From: Medicago truncatula
Taxonomy: Eukaryota; Streptophyta; Magnoliopsida; Fabales; Fabaceae
Direction: 5' to 3'
Assembly (NCBI RefSeq): GCF_003473485.1
Contig: NC_053045.1
Coordinates: 7,776,501 to 7,840,500 of the forward strand
DNA: 64,000 nucleotides
The notes under the pieces are model-generated. The model did no database searches. It saw only the letters and a list, made by a program, of their open reading frames with translations, and was not told where the DNA came from. Shown in pieces: positions 35,766 to 45,922 of this stretch. Both the position numbers and the translations under genes were made by a program. Numbering within the stretch: position 1 is the stretch's first letter; each line of letters starts with the position of its first letter.

Positions 35766-36837
35766 AAATGAGAAATGTTTTTCTCCTTAGGACTCCTCAA
35801 ACCATGAAACTTTTGTTTTAGCTTTTTGTCTTGGTACTAAATTAAGTGGTATCATTAAGTAACAATGAATGGAAAATAATTAAATTCAAAACTAATCATT
35901 ACTAAGATATAGTACTCCGTACAAGGCTTTGTAATAATGTACTGCAAAGAATTACATATATTCTACAAAAGCTCTATCTACAAAATAAACTAGCATCGCC
36001 ATCAATCTTCCGTGAGATTCTCTGCAAGTGACAGCAAATATATTGCTAAATGACTGAGAAATGTGCATCACCAAAGTTCCCTGAGCAATGTCATCTGTGC
36101 AGAACGTTCGAAAGAATCATAGAAAAAGTAAACATGCTTTCAAAATTATCTTACTTGGAAGATAGTTGATCCCGCGATAGAAAGTTTAAATGACTGAAAT
36201 CAATATAAAATTCACTGCAATGCCTCACATAAACTAAACCAATTCTAGGCAGTAACCTGTAAAACACTTTCCTCCCTAGATTCTACTGAGAATTCTAGGC
36301 AGTCAATTCTACTGAATTCATTGAAAGGTAGTATCCCTTACACATTGGTCTCTGAAGTGAACAGACCAAACATACCAAAATTGAATGGACAAAGCGAGGT
36401 TCTTGTACATATTCAAACCGTTGGTAGTAATATATTGAAGGTTTAATTAACCACTAGTATTGGCGATTTAGTACTTTACACGTCAAAGAGCCTGAGTTTC
36501 AAAAGTTATAATAACATATTGTTAGATAACTTTACTTAAATGACTGAAACAAAGGACATGTTAAAAGAAGGAAGTGCTTTCCCGGAACAGTTTTGGTAAG
36601 AATCACTGTAATATCTTTATGAAATCAGTAAAACAGCCAGCTATAGACCTTAAAGGAATGCAATAAAAAATAAAGTTTTCAATGATTCAATTTTAACAAT
36701 AATAGAAATGCCAAAATAAAAAAGGCAAAGATGAATTGTACCTAAAGCTTAAGTAATATACCAACAGTTCTACATTAAGGCAAGGTAAAACTAAAGATAA
36801 AAGTAAAAAACTAGCAATTCATAGATTAAACGGCATA
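35766..36837. other. 3' flank of response regulator B
   Basis: AT-rich. No gene or repeat recognised. Confidence 0.45.
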
Positions 36838-38223
36838 TTAGGCCATGAGATTGTGAAGGTAGGATCCCGTCCCGCAGTCAATCCACTCAGCTAGAAAGTC
36901 GTCATTCCGGTCTTGATCAGCCAGCTCAGTTTGAATTAGGTTATCATTCCGGTCTTGATCGATCGACTTAGTTTGAAAGTCATAACTATGAACCTTGTCG
37001 ATCCACTCGGCTTGAAAGCTATCACTCCACTTTGATTTTGTCCTCCCACGTTTTGTTTCATCAGCCGATCTTTTCAAATGAATCCTATATTTCTGTCAAA
37101 TGACATTGCAATCAAAATTTTAACAATAATACTCCACAAGTTTCAATTTCAAATCACACAAAACACATGTAGTATATTATTAATAATTCAAATAGACTCC
37201 TTGGTCAAAAAAAAAAAAAAAAAAATTCAAATAGACTCCTTCCAAAAACAAACCTGTAAATGACTAGCAACATGTCCTACTCTCAAACCAGGAACATCCA
37301 TAATTTTGAGAATCATTTTGGGTCTTGCTTCTGAAAAATAAGTGAGATAAAAATGCACATAAGTTGAGTTGTTAAATAAAACAAACAAAGTAAAGAAAAG
37401 AATTAGGAAAGAATCATACTATCAAGGCCTAGTTGATTGACTGCACATAGAAACTGCTGATGCAGTTCTGGCGACCAAGACAAACAGGTCTTCTTTGCAA
37501 GTGTTTCTTTTGAGGCATTAGCATCTTCTCTACCCCGTTTTCTACATTCTTGAACCACCAAGCTTCCAACAATTTCATATTTATTTTCAGTCGAACCGTT
37601 TCTTACAACATGTTGCCACATGATCTTGACCTCTTCTTCAGCCAAAGGCTTAGTCCAATATGTGCAAGCCCCAGATTCAATAGACTTCATAATAGAACTT
37701 TTTGTGGAATCAACAGCCATCACTAAAAATAAGAAATAATAATGTCAGTTCACGCTTCTTAAGTACATAAATATGAATGATACATTTGAAATGTGTACTG
37801 ATGACTTTCAACTTAAAGTTGAAGAAATTCTTACTAATAACAGGAATGTTGAGTTGTAGGGTAGCATTTTGGACAAAGTCATAGACATCCATGTTCGGCA
37901 TATGAGCATCAATCAACATTACATCATAACAGTCCTTTCTTTCCAACAAGTACAAAGCATCAGAAGCTGAATTGCATTTGGTAACTGAAATAAACAAACA
38001 TAAAAATATACATAAGCAAGCATGAACAAGCAAACATGAAAATACATAAAATAAGAACAAACACACTTTAGAATTGAATAAGGTGCAATTAACTGAGTAA
38101 CTAACCTTGATAATGATATCGATTACACATATCCTCAATAGTGTTAAGAACAATGATGTCATGATCAATGGCAATAACCCTTAGACCAGCAGGGAATGAT
38201 GGGTTGTCAACGAAACGGGCCAT
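36838..38223 (-). CDS. Type-B-like two-component response regulator, copy B
   Basis: Same five-exon plan as copy A: 38106-38223, 37835-37984, 37420-37722, 37254-37330 and 36838-37092, coding 300 residues. Exons 1, 2 and 4 have exactly the lengths of copy A's (118, 150 and 77 nt), and exon 3 is one codon shorter. The receiver again has VIAIDHDI, LIDAHMPNMD, IMMAVDS and YWTKP. The GARP domain is more diverged (LSWSPELHQQFLCAVNQLGL, then ARPKMILKIMDVPGLRVGHVASHLQ). The final exon has changed completely: it encodes KYRIHLKRSADETKRG and then a charged tail built from repeated (D)QDRND and AEWID units. Intron 4 holds an A-tail insertion at 37185-37241. The preserved frame and splice sites suggest it is still expressed; loss of GARP contacts is possible. 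Confidence 0.87.
37185..37241 (+). repeat. 18-bp duplication flanking a bare A-tail insertion in an intron
   Basis: AATTCAAATAGACTCCTT occurs exactly at 37185-37202 and 37224-37241. The 21 bases between are GGTC followed by an A-run of 17. This looks like target-primed insertion of little more than a poly(A) tail. It lies in intron 4 of response regulator B and is absent from the matching intron of copy A. Confidence 0.7.
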
Positions 38224-38349
38224 TACGATTTATGAAAAGAAGACTGGAAACACAAACGAAAAACAGTTGTTGAGAGTGTGTTGTTGATCGAAGAAGCAAC
38301 CAACAAACCTATGAGTAAATGTTCAACAAGAAAATGAGAAACAAATATA

Positions 38350-38447
38350 TTATTTATAGTATGTAGGGTTAGGGTTTTAAGGTTTTGACTGCAATTCTTG
38401 TTCAGTGAGTGAATGTGACAGTGAGTGAGTGAATAGATATAATTATA
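38350..38447 (-). promoter_or_regulatory. TATA-like elements of response regulator B
   Basis: On the minus strand TATAAATA (38351-38358) lies about 130 bp upstream of the ATG and TATAATTAT (about 38439-38447) about 220 bp upstream. Each is near a GGGTTAGGG/GGTTTAGGG word, echoing the paired arrangement seen at copy A. Confidence 0.4.
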
Positions 38448-38449
38448 GG

Positions 38450-39875
38450 TTTAGGGTTTTGTGATTCCAACGGTCATAAAAGAAACCGACCTTGTGAGTG
38501 AATGAATGAGACAGCGGGAACATTAATTGTCTCATTGCTTCCTTAATATCTACAGCTGTACTATGTTTAGGGAACTTACACATTATTGGGTGTCAAATTT
38601 TTATTTACAATTCCTTTTATTTTATTTTTTATACATAAATTTTTTGATAATTTAATTCCATTATTATTTTTTAGTTATTAATAATTTAATTAGCAAGTTC
38701 AACTGCTAATTTTATTAAACAATACAAATTGTATCCACTAGTTTATTTATTTTGAGTAATGATATTTGTAAATCCATTTTATGACAATTTTTGAAAGAAT
38801 CATCTTTATCTTTCTTTTTATTTGTCGAATATAATAGAGAGAAAAAAAAAAGTAGGTGGGTAAAAACGCAATGTGAGTATGAGTGAGAGTTGTAAAAAAA
38901 AAATCACAAAATAATTACACAAATATTATTTATCTATTTGCTATCGATTATCAACTAATTTATCTATATCTGCTTTAAGTTCATTTACTATTTATTATTC
39001 ATTACTTTTATCAACAAAGCTTAGTTGTTACTGGCCAAGCACGAGAATACGGAAATTAACTAGCACAAAACATGTAAACTAAAAATTATATAACTTTCTT
39101 TGATATTTGATCGGTTGACAACTATTATTCATGAGGAGATTTAGGATCAATCGTGTTTTGATATTATCATGTAACACCTTAATTTTTAATATTGTAGGTG
39201 TATTTTGAAAGGTAAATATTTTTAATAAATAAGAGAAATAAATATTTTCTTTTGTGGAAAATACCACATAATATTTTTTCCTTTAAGAGATTTTCCAAAT
39301 TAAATTAGAGTTAAGTGTGCAACTTTTTCTTTAAATAGGTCATGAGTTTAAGACTAAGATAAGGATTAAAACAAAATGTCAAATCATAAATGGGTCACAT
39401 TGTGTTCCAAGACATAAAGTACGGTTAATAACTTCTTCCGTCTCTAATTATAGGGTCCTTTTGAGAAAAACATGGAAATTAAAAAAGTTTGTTGTTTTTT
39501 TTTTTTGAGAGCAAGAAAGTTGGTTGTTGAATTAATTTTGTTGACAATTGTTATTGTTTTACATATTTACCCTTTATGAAAGAGAATTACTTGATGTTAT
39601 CAACATGTTATTTATTGTTGATTGAAGAAAAAAAAATATGTATAATAAATAAGGATATGTAGGTAAAGAAATCATTAATGTAGTTGGAAATCAAATTATG
39701 TTTACCTTATAAATTGATACGTAATGTTAAATAACATATAAATTCACATCTATACCGAAATAATACATATTTAATCTAAACTCACGTCTACCTTATATGT
39801 CGCTCATACAGGCAATCTCATAACGAAACAAGAAAACACACAATGAACAAGAAACAAATAGAAACTCTTGGATAA
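38450..39875. other. Intergenic, with one half-MITE end
   Basis: AT-rich. At about 39432 the sequence CTTCCGTCTCTAATTATAGG resembles a Stowaway terminus, but no opposite end was found. Nothing else recognised. Confidence 0.4.
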
Positions 39876-40131
39876 TGAAATTCACTAACCTTTATGAATA
39901 GTGTATCGATCAGTGAAAAAGATGTTGATTCAATCTTTGATCTTTGTTTAACATCTATGGTGGTTTGTGGGTGAAAGAGGTTAAAGGTTCAAAATGATCA
40001 TGAAAAATGGGGTTTTTAGAATTTTACATGGAGAGGGCAATTTCAGTATTATTCTAAAATTTTAAATAAATTTGGGTGTAACTAAAATTATATGGGGTGA
40101 GATTGGAAAAATTATATGGGATAAGACTAGA
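39876..40131. repeat. Partial third copy of the minisatellite-bearing MULE family
   Basis: Matches the right half of the element at 40458-41440: AAATTCACTAACCTTTATGA, GATGTTGATTCA, CATCTATGGTG, GTGGGTGAAAG, then AAAATTTTAAATAAATTTGG and GGTGTAACT. It ends near AAGACTAGAAAGAGTC, resembling the family's right terminus. The left end and the tandem array are missing. Confidence 0.55.
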
Positions 40132-40448
40132 AAGAGTCAATTTTTTTACATGTAATTAAAATAATTCCAAGTTTAACCATCATTTATAGTCAAAGAATAT
40201 TTATTTTTCTTTTTGACCATATAATTATGAATTAGACTGCACTTTTTAAATCAAAAAGTAATTTCTTATCCCTCTCTTGTACCAAGAAGCAAAAAGTATT
40301 TTCATATAACTTCCTAAAATAAAAGTGTTTTCATATAAAAAATCTCATAAAATAATTATTACTAGTCAAGTAAGGTTCTTTAAAAAAAAAGACAAAAAAC
40401 AACTCTGGTAAGGAGGAAATACTAGGAAATTGATAACAATGTAAGTAC

Positions 40449-41449
40449 TTTAGAAAAGACTGTTGCTAGTCACATCCAAAAAAAAATAAATTACATCTTA
40501 GAATGATTAATATACCCTTTAACTAAAATAAAAATTTCAAATTAACTAAATTTACATTAACGTAAATTGAACATAAGTAAACTTAATTTACATTAACATA
40601 AATTGAATATAAGTAAACTTAATTTACATTAACCTAGATTGAATGTAAGTAAACTGAATTTACAAACTTAATTTACATTAACCTAGATTGAACGTAAGTA
40701 AACTGAATTTACACTAACCTCTTATATACATACATACGTAAACTAAATTTACATTAACCTAAATTGAACATAAGTAAACTTAATTTACATTAACCTAGAT
40801 TGAACGTAAGTAAATTGAATTTACAAACTGAATTTACATTAACCTAGATTGAACGTAAGTAAACTGAATTTACATTAACCTAAATTGAACATAAGTAAAC
40901 TTAATTTACATTAACCTAGATTGAACGTAAGTAAACTTAATTTACAGTAACCTCTTATATACATACGTAAACTAAATTTACATTAACCTAAATTGAACGT
41001 AAGTAAACTGAATTTACACTAACCTAAATTGAACATACGTAAACTTGAATTTACATTAACCTACATACGTAAACTACACTAACCCCTTTTATATACATAC
41101 ACGTAAACTTAATTTACACTAACCTCTCACTTAAAATCAAATTGAGAGACATATCTCATACCAAAACAAACAATAAACAAATAGAAACTCATCGAAAATG
41201 AAATTCATGAAATTCACTAACCTTTATGAATATAGTACAGATCAATAACAAAGATGTTGATTCAGATATTTGTTGCACATCTATGGTGATTTGTGGATGA
41301 AAGGGGGTAAAGATTCAGAATGATCATAAAAGATGAGTTTTTAAAAATTTACATGAAGAGGACAATTTTGGTATTATTGTAAAATTTTAAATAAATTTGG
41401 ATGTAACTTATTTTTTTTTTGGGTGTGACTAGCACCAGTCTTTAGAAAA
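40449..41449. mobile_element. Non-autonomous MULE element with internal minisatellite
   Basis: The element is 40458-41440 (983 bp). Ends: GACTGTTGCTAGTCACATCC and, inward from the right, GACTGGTGCTAGTCACACCC. The match extends about 40 bp to TTACATC. TTTAGAAAA stands exactly at 40449-40457 and 41441-41449, a 9-bp duplication as in Mutator-like elements. About 40530-41110 is a tandem array of a ~36-bp unit (CATTAACCTAGATTGAACGT then AAGTAAACTGAATTTA) with variable spacing. No coding capacity. The exact duplication suggests fairly recent insertion. Confidence 0.8.
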
Positions 41450-41693
41450 ATGACTTGTAGAAAAATGTTTTTTTACGGTTAAATACTATCGTGCTTAAAT
41501 ATTTTTTTCACAGTAGTGCTTAATTTTATTAAGGAAAATTATGTTAATAAAAACATTTTTCTACACTCCTAAAGAAAAAAAAAACTATCGTTATCCTTCA
41601 TAGTTATATTTGATTTTTTTTTTTTTTTTTTTAAGGAAATTATATTTGAGCTTTGATGATATAGCGTTATGCAAATTATATTTAATTTGCAGG

Positions 41694-41702
41694 AAAAAAA
41701 AA
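41694..41702 (-). terminator. Pol III terminator of the tRNA gene
   Basis: Nine A on the plus strand, i.e. a run of nine T on the transcribed strand, five bases past the tRNA 3' end. This is the normal RNA polymerase III stop. Confidence 0.8.
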
Positions 41703-41707
41703 TTATT

Positions 41708-41780
41708 CGCCCACCGTGGGGCTCGAACCCACGACCACAAGGTTAAGAGCCTTGCGCTCTACCAACTGAGCTAGACGGGC
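41708..41780 (-). tRNA. tRNA-Lys (anticodon CUU)
   Basis: A 73-nt cloverleaf on the minus strand. The acceptor arm GCCCGTC pairs with GGTGGGC (two G-U pairs), with discriminator G. The D arm is AGCTCAGTTGGTAGAGC and the anticodon stem CAAGG/CCTTG encloses the loop CTCTTAA with anticodon CTT. The T arm contains GGTTCGAGCC. No intron, no encoded CCA. Box A (TAGCTCAGTTGG) and box B (GGTTCGAGCC) match consensus. A CAA motif (ACCAACAA) lies just upstream of the 5' end, as is common for plant tRNA genes. It should be functional. Confidence 0.97.
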
Positions 41781-42144
41781 TTGTTGGTATAACTCTCAAC
41801 TATAGATATTAATTCATTAATAAATCCTTAATAATCACTTTTTATTCTTATGAAGGAGATACTCTAATTTATTTGTCCTTATATTTATATATATCTATAG
41901 TTTGTAAAATATATATTTTTCCTGTAAATATTAAAGAGGAAAATGATATCAAATAACGATGGTTTAATTGTAATTTTGGTTTTTCTAATTTCACTTTGCC
42001 AACTCGTTCCCATTATTTTGTCACAATATTTAAAAGTATCTCATCACTAATTTTTAGTTTAAAAATATGATGGAAGGATCAAATCCACAAAATAGTAAAT
42101 ATAGGGGGACCAAAACTGCAATTAAACTGATAAAAAATAATAGG
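41781..42144. other. Spacer upstream of the tRNA gene
   Basis: AT-rich sequence, nothing recognised beyond the CAA motif adjoining the tRNA. Confidence 0.4.
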
Positions 42145-42262
42145 TGTAGCAACTCATGGTTAGTCTGAATGGTAAGAGACTCGAACACCTTAAACAAGTG
42201 GTCATATGTTTAATTTTTTACTCTTGTTGTCTTGCATATTGAAGAAATTTGGTTGGAAATAG
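42145..42262 (+). repeat. Degenerate tRNA-like SINE
   Basis: CATGGTTAGTCTGAATGGTA resembles a SINE box A region; GGTCATATGTTTAATTT about 40 bp on would be an eroded box B. Similar 'AGTCTGAATGGTAAGAGAC' SINEs occur in legumes as I recall. No A-tail is obvious. Confidence 0.35.
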
Positions 42263-42466
42263 ATAACTCACCTCATGTTTTCAATAAAATTTCCTATGGA
42301 GATTAATGATAACTAAACATCAGTAAATACTTCCTATCTATATATATAACATGATATTAAAAGATAATGATAATTGGGGTTAAAAGTGAAATGTACATAA
42401 CTTTTTTCTTCATAAGTGTGAAATGTGCATAACTAAGAAAAAATTCACATCATTTCAACAATTGTA

Positions 42467-45400
42467 TCATAAGCAAGCAAAATCCAACATTATTTCCTCA
42501 AGTAGATCATGAAAAACCATATCTTCTACCTCCAAACCAACACCTTCATCATGAAATTGACCATTGACCCACCCATCATTTTTTGATAAATCTCTACTTA
42601 CATGATCATCAATTTTTTGGCCACCTTTGGATCTCAAACACAAGGACTTGCTCATATGAGTCCACACTTTATGGAGAGTGTGACACCCTACCATAGGAGG
42701 ATAACTATCTGACCTTCCATAAATTTCCAACATTGTCTCATTAATTAAATCAAACAATACTTGATGATTACATTGAGCATCTTTATGAGGACAAAAATCA
42801 GGATCATTTTCCATTTCTTCATATAGTGATGGATCAACTGGAGTGTCTCTAGAATGCCATGCTGAAAGGCTATCATTGCTAGTGAGTCCAGAAATTTCAA
42901 GTACATATTTCACATAATTAAACTCATCTTTGAGTTTGGTGTCCACATGAATTTCATGGTTCAATTTCTTGGTTAGAGACTCCATTTTTTGAGCCACATT
43001 ATCCGATCTATCGATACATTCTGGCTTAGTTTTCGAATCTATCAACATTAGATAAAATATGTAAGTAACTATAGTTGCAACTGACACTATTTATATGACT
43101 ACTAGCAACATACTCTCCGACACCCTTTTCGACACTTTTATTATTGACTGAAATTCATGTTGAGTCCGGCTAATTTATGTAGCGAACACATGAATATCAA
43201 CTAATAATAGACAATGCCAGTGAGTATGTTGTTATCATTCCTCTATTGGTATTATAAAATGACAAATATTTTTAAACAGAAATATTTCAAAAGAAATACA
43301 TAATCTGATGCAAAAGGAGTAACCTATAATAAAAAAAAATAAAGAGAAGGGCGAGGAAGGCGAACCTGATGCTGCTATTGCAGCCCTATATTCTCTGATT
43401 GCCTCAATATACTGGTCATTGAAACTGCTACAATTTTCCGAACCATTGTGTCCAAAATCATCAATTATTAAATCCACCATTCCATTAATCTTATCGATAC
43501 AATCTGATCCTGATTTCACAATATTACTAATCACTGAATCACTTTCATCTGTACTTGCAAATTTTTCTTGAGCCAAATCTTCCACAAGTTTATCGAATTG
43601 AAGTTGATTTTTCGAATGAACGTTAAAAATCTCCTCATTCAGAGAAGCATAGGTAAAAGATTGAAGATCAGGTAGTGAAAGAGTTCTTTGTAAAGGTATC
43701 ACCATTCCCAATGGTGAATTTTCCTTTTCTTTTTCTAATTTTGGTTCCTCAAATTGAGGGTAACTTTCTAGTAATTCTTGAAGAGATTTGATTCTTCTTA
43801 AGGAACTCTTGTATTGATTTTCTCTAGGAATGATAATAGGGTCAGTCAATTTCTTCAAAATTTCTTTCTTCAATCCATCTGATATCTCTTGTCCTTGAGG
43901 AATTTTATGAATGACCGAATCCATTCCAACGCGAATCTTTTCTTTTTTGCTCTCTCCGGTCACATGCTCTATTTTTTTCTTGAGACTATTTTGACCCTTC
44001 GTAGATACCGAAGAACACTTAACCTCTCTTACTACTATAATCGATTCGTTCTTATTGAAATTTGCATTTACTTTCGCTTTTAGTACTGATGGCATTGTCT
44101 CTTCACAAGCTGTTTTTGAGGACTCAAATTGTACTAACTTCTGCGTTTCACTGTCACGATATAATCTTCCTTTCACTTTTGGTTTTGATGACGAGTAAGG
44201 AGAAGGACACGATTTAGACCTATTTAGTGTAATTTTTTCTCTTCGCAATTGTTGTTTATGGAAATGATAAACCATAGGAAAGACAGGATCATGAAGAAAT
44301 TTTAATATTTTCTTCTTCACGTTGGTTGTTTCCACACGACCAACAAAATGCTTGCATAAACGAGTGGAAACGCCAAATATATGCTTCCTTGCATTACTTC
44401 CCACTCTATTTTTCTTTTTATCTTTTACTTTTTGCGCAAGTAAGTCATTTTTCATCGTTTGTTCATGCTTGCAACACAAGTTACATTCCCGGTAATCGTT
44501 GTTGGATGTAGGATGATCACATTGTGTACACCTTTTTTCAACTGAAGAATGTGGTGTCACCTTTTCTTCAACCTGGCATGCTTCAAATTAGATACTACTG
44601 TTAATTAATTTTTAGTAAGTTAGTGTACTCATTCTACATAGAGAAGAAACCAATGCATCCAAAGTCCAGAATCAATTGAATTTAGGCTATGATTTGATTA
44701 TATGATATAGTTTGAGAAAAAAGTCAAGAATATCATTAACAAATAAAAGAGTAAAAAGTCATTTTGGTCACTAGATGTGTGAAGTGGTGTCACTATAGTC
44801 CCTAAATGTATCGAAATGACAAATACATCCTTGAGTTTATATTTTGTTAGTAATTTGATGGATCAATCTGACTAATTAAATTAACATTTAAGGACTAACT
44901 AACTAATGTAAAACACATTTGAGGATTAAATTAACTAACTATAGACGTAATCAAGAATATGTTTGTAATTTTGATGAATTGAAGGACTATAGCGACAATG
45001 CCTAACACATTCAAGGACCAAAGGGACTATTTACTCAAAATAAAAACATAGAAAAGCAAGGTTGGCATAAACCAAAACTAAAGCACAAACTATTTGAATT
45101 AATAACTTGGAAGACCAACTCTATATTACAGGAGAGAAAATGAGGGGTAAGGAAGGGGGAGAAAAGGAAAAAATTTAACAAGATGGGGAGAACTTACATT
45201 TGGATTTTTTAATATGGCAAGGTTGAGGTTCTTCCTTTCATCACTAGAGAAGGCTTCATCCCTTTCTGCATGTACAGTTCCTGCAAATGAGATCAAGTGA
45301 TGAGATTTGAAGGAAGTGACATCTTTATGACATAGAAAATACTTAGATGGTTTCTAAAGTTTGATTAAAATTTCTAATTGTAATGTTAATATAGTGTAGA

Positions 45401-45922
45401 GTTATGATGATTTAATATGTCCTACACAATTTTCTACACATTGAACATGTTACATTTTCATGTTGGATGTAAGAAAAAGGACTTAAACAAAATGTTATCA
45501 TACTTATTTAAACAAGTAACTAATTTTACATTAGTAAATTTACTTAAATATGATTGAGGTAATAGAGGTTCTTGTTTGGTTGATCAAGTAGGTCAAGATT
45601 TAAACAAAAGTTGTAATTTGTAAACCCTAAGGTCGAATAATAAAAATGTAATGAAGTCGGTGACGTAGAATCATCACATTGTGCACACCTTTTACCAAAT
45701 GAAGATTGCGGAGATATTTTAGAAACTAACATATACATAGTAAAGTGGCGTAACGACGAGATGCGAAAATGTATACTAACCTGAAGCACTTCTTTCCCCG
45801 CCACCCTTCTTGTATGCATGCCTTTTTTGTATGATATGATGACATAAGGGATGGTGCAGGGCTTTCTTGCTTTCAGGATGATGTTTGTTACCATATGAAT
45901 CAGAGTGCTTATGCCTTACCAT
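42467..45922 (-). CDS. TRM-like protein with C-terminal DUF4378
   Basis: Four coding exons in transcript order: 45781-45922, 45198-45280, 43366-44572 and 42467-43038, coding 667 residues with consistent phases. The N-terminus is basic (MVRHKHSDSYGNKHHPESKK). A Cys cluster follows (KRCTQCDHPT, ECNLCCKH), then a long, probably disordered basic middle with SLRRIKSLQELLESYPQF and LQRTLSLPDLQSFTY. The end is DUF4378-like: FNYVKYVLEISGL, WHSRDTPVDPSLYEEMENDP, HQVLFDLINETMLEIYGRS, VFHDLLEEIMLDFACL. TRM proteins recruit TON1/PP2A (TTP complex) to cortical microtubules and so affect division plane and cell shape; assignment to a TRM subgroup is not made. A 5' UTR exon probably ends near 46431 (AAAAG|GTAACG), with the acceptor just before the ATG. 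Intron 2 contains a MITE and intron 1 a relic of exon 3. Confidence 0.87.
44740..45045. mobile_element. MITE in intron 2 of the TRM-like gene
   Basis: The element is 44749-45036 (288 bp). Ends GAGTAAAAAGTCATTTTGGTC and inward from the right GAGTAAATAGTCCCTTTGGTC; the arms match over roughly 55 bp to CTATAGTCC. Flanks CAAATAAAA (44740-44748) and AAAATAAAA (45037-45045) agree at 8 of 9 positions. Probably MULE-type. Confidence 0.65.
45662..45719 (-). pseudogene. Relic of TRM exon 3 within intron 1
   Basis: On the minus strand this reads ISPQSSFGKRCAQCDDSTS, close to the beginning of exon 3 (VTPHSSVEKRCTQCDHPTS), including the first CxxC pair. Nucleotide similarity is about three-quarters by eye over about 58 bp. 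The match ends abruptly and no clear splice signals bound it, so it is probably a decayed exon duplication rather than an alternative exon. Confidence 0.55.
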
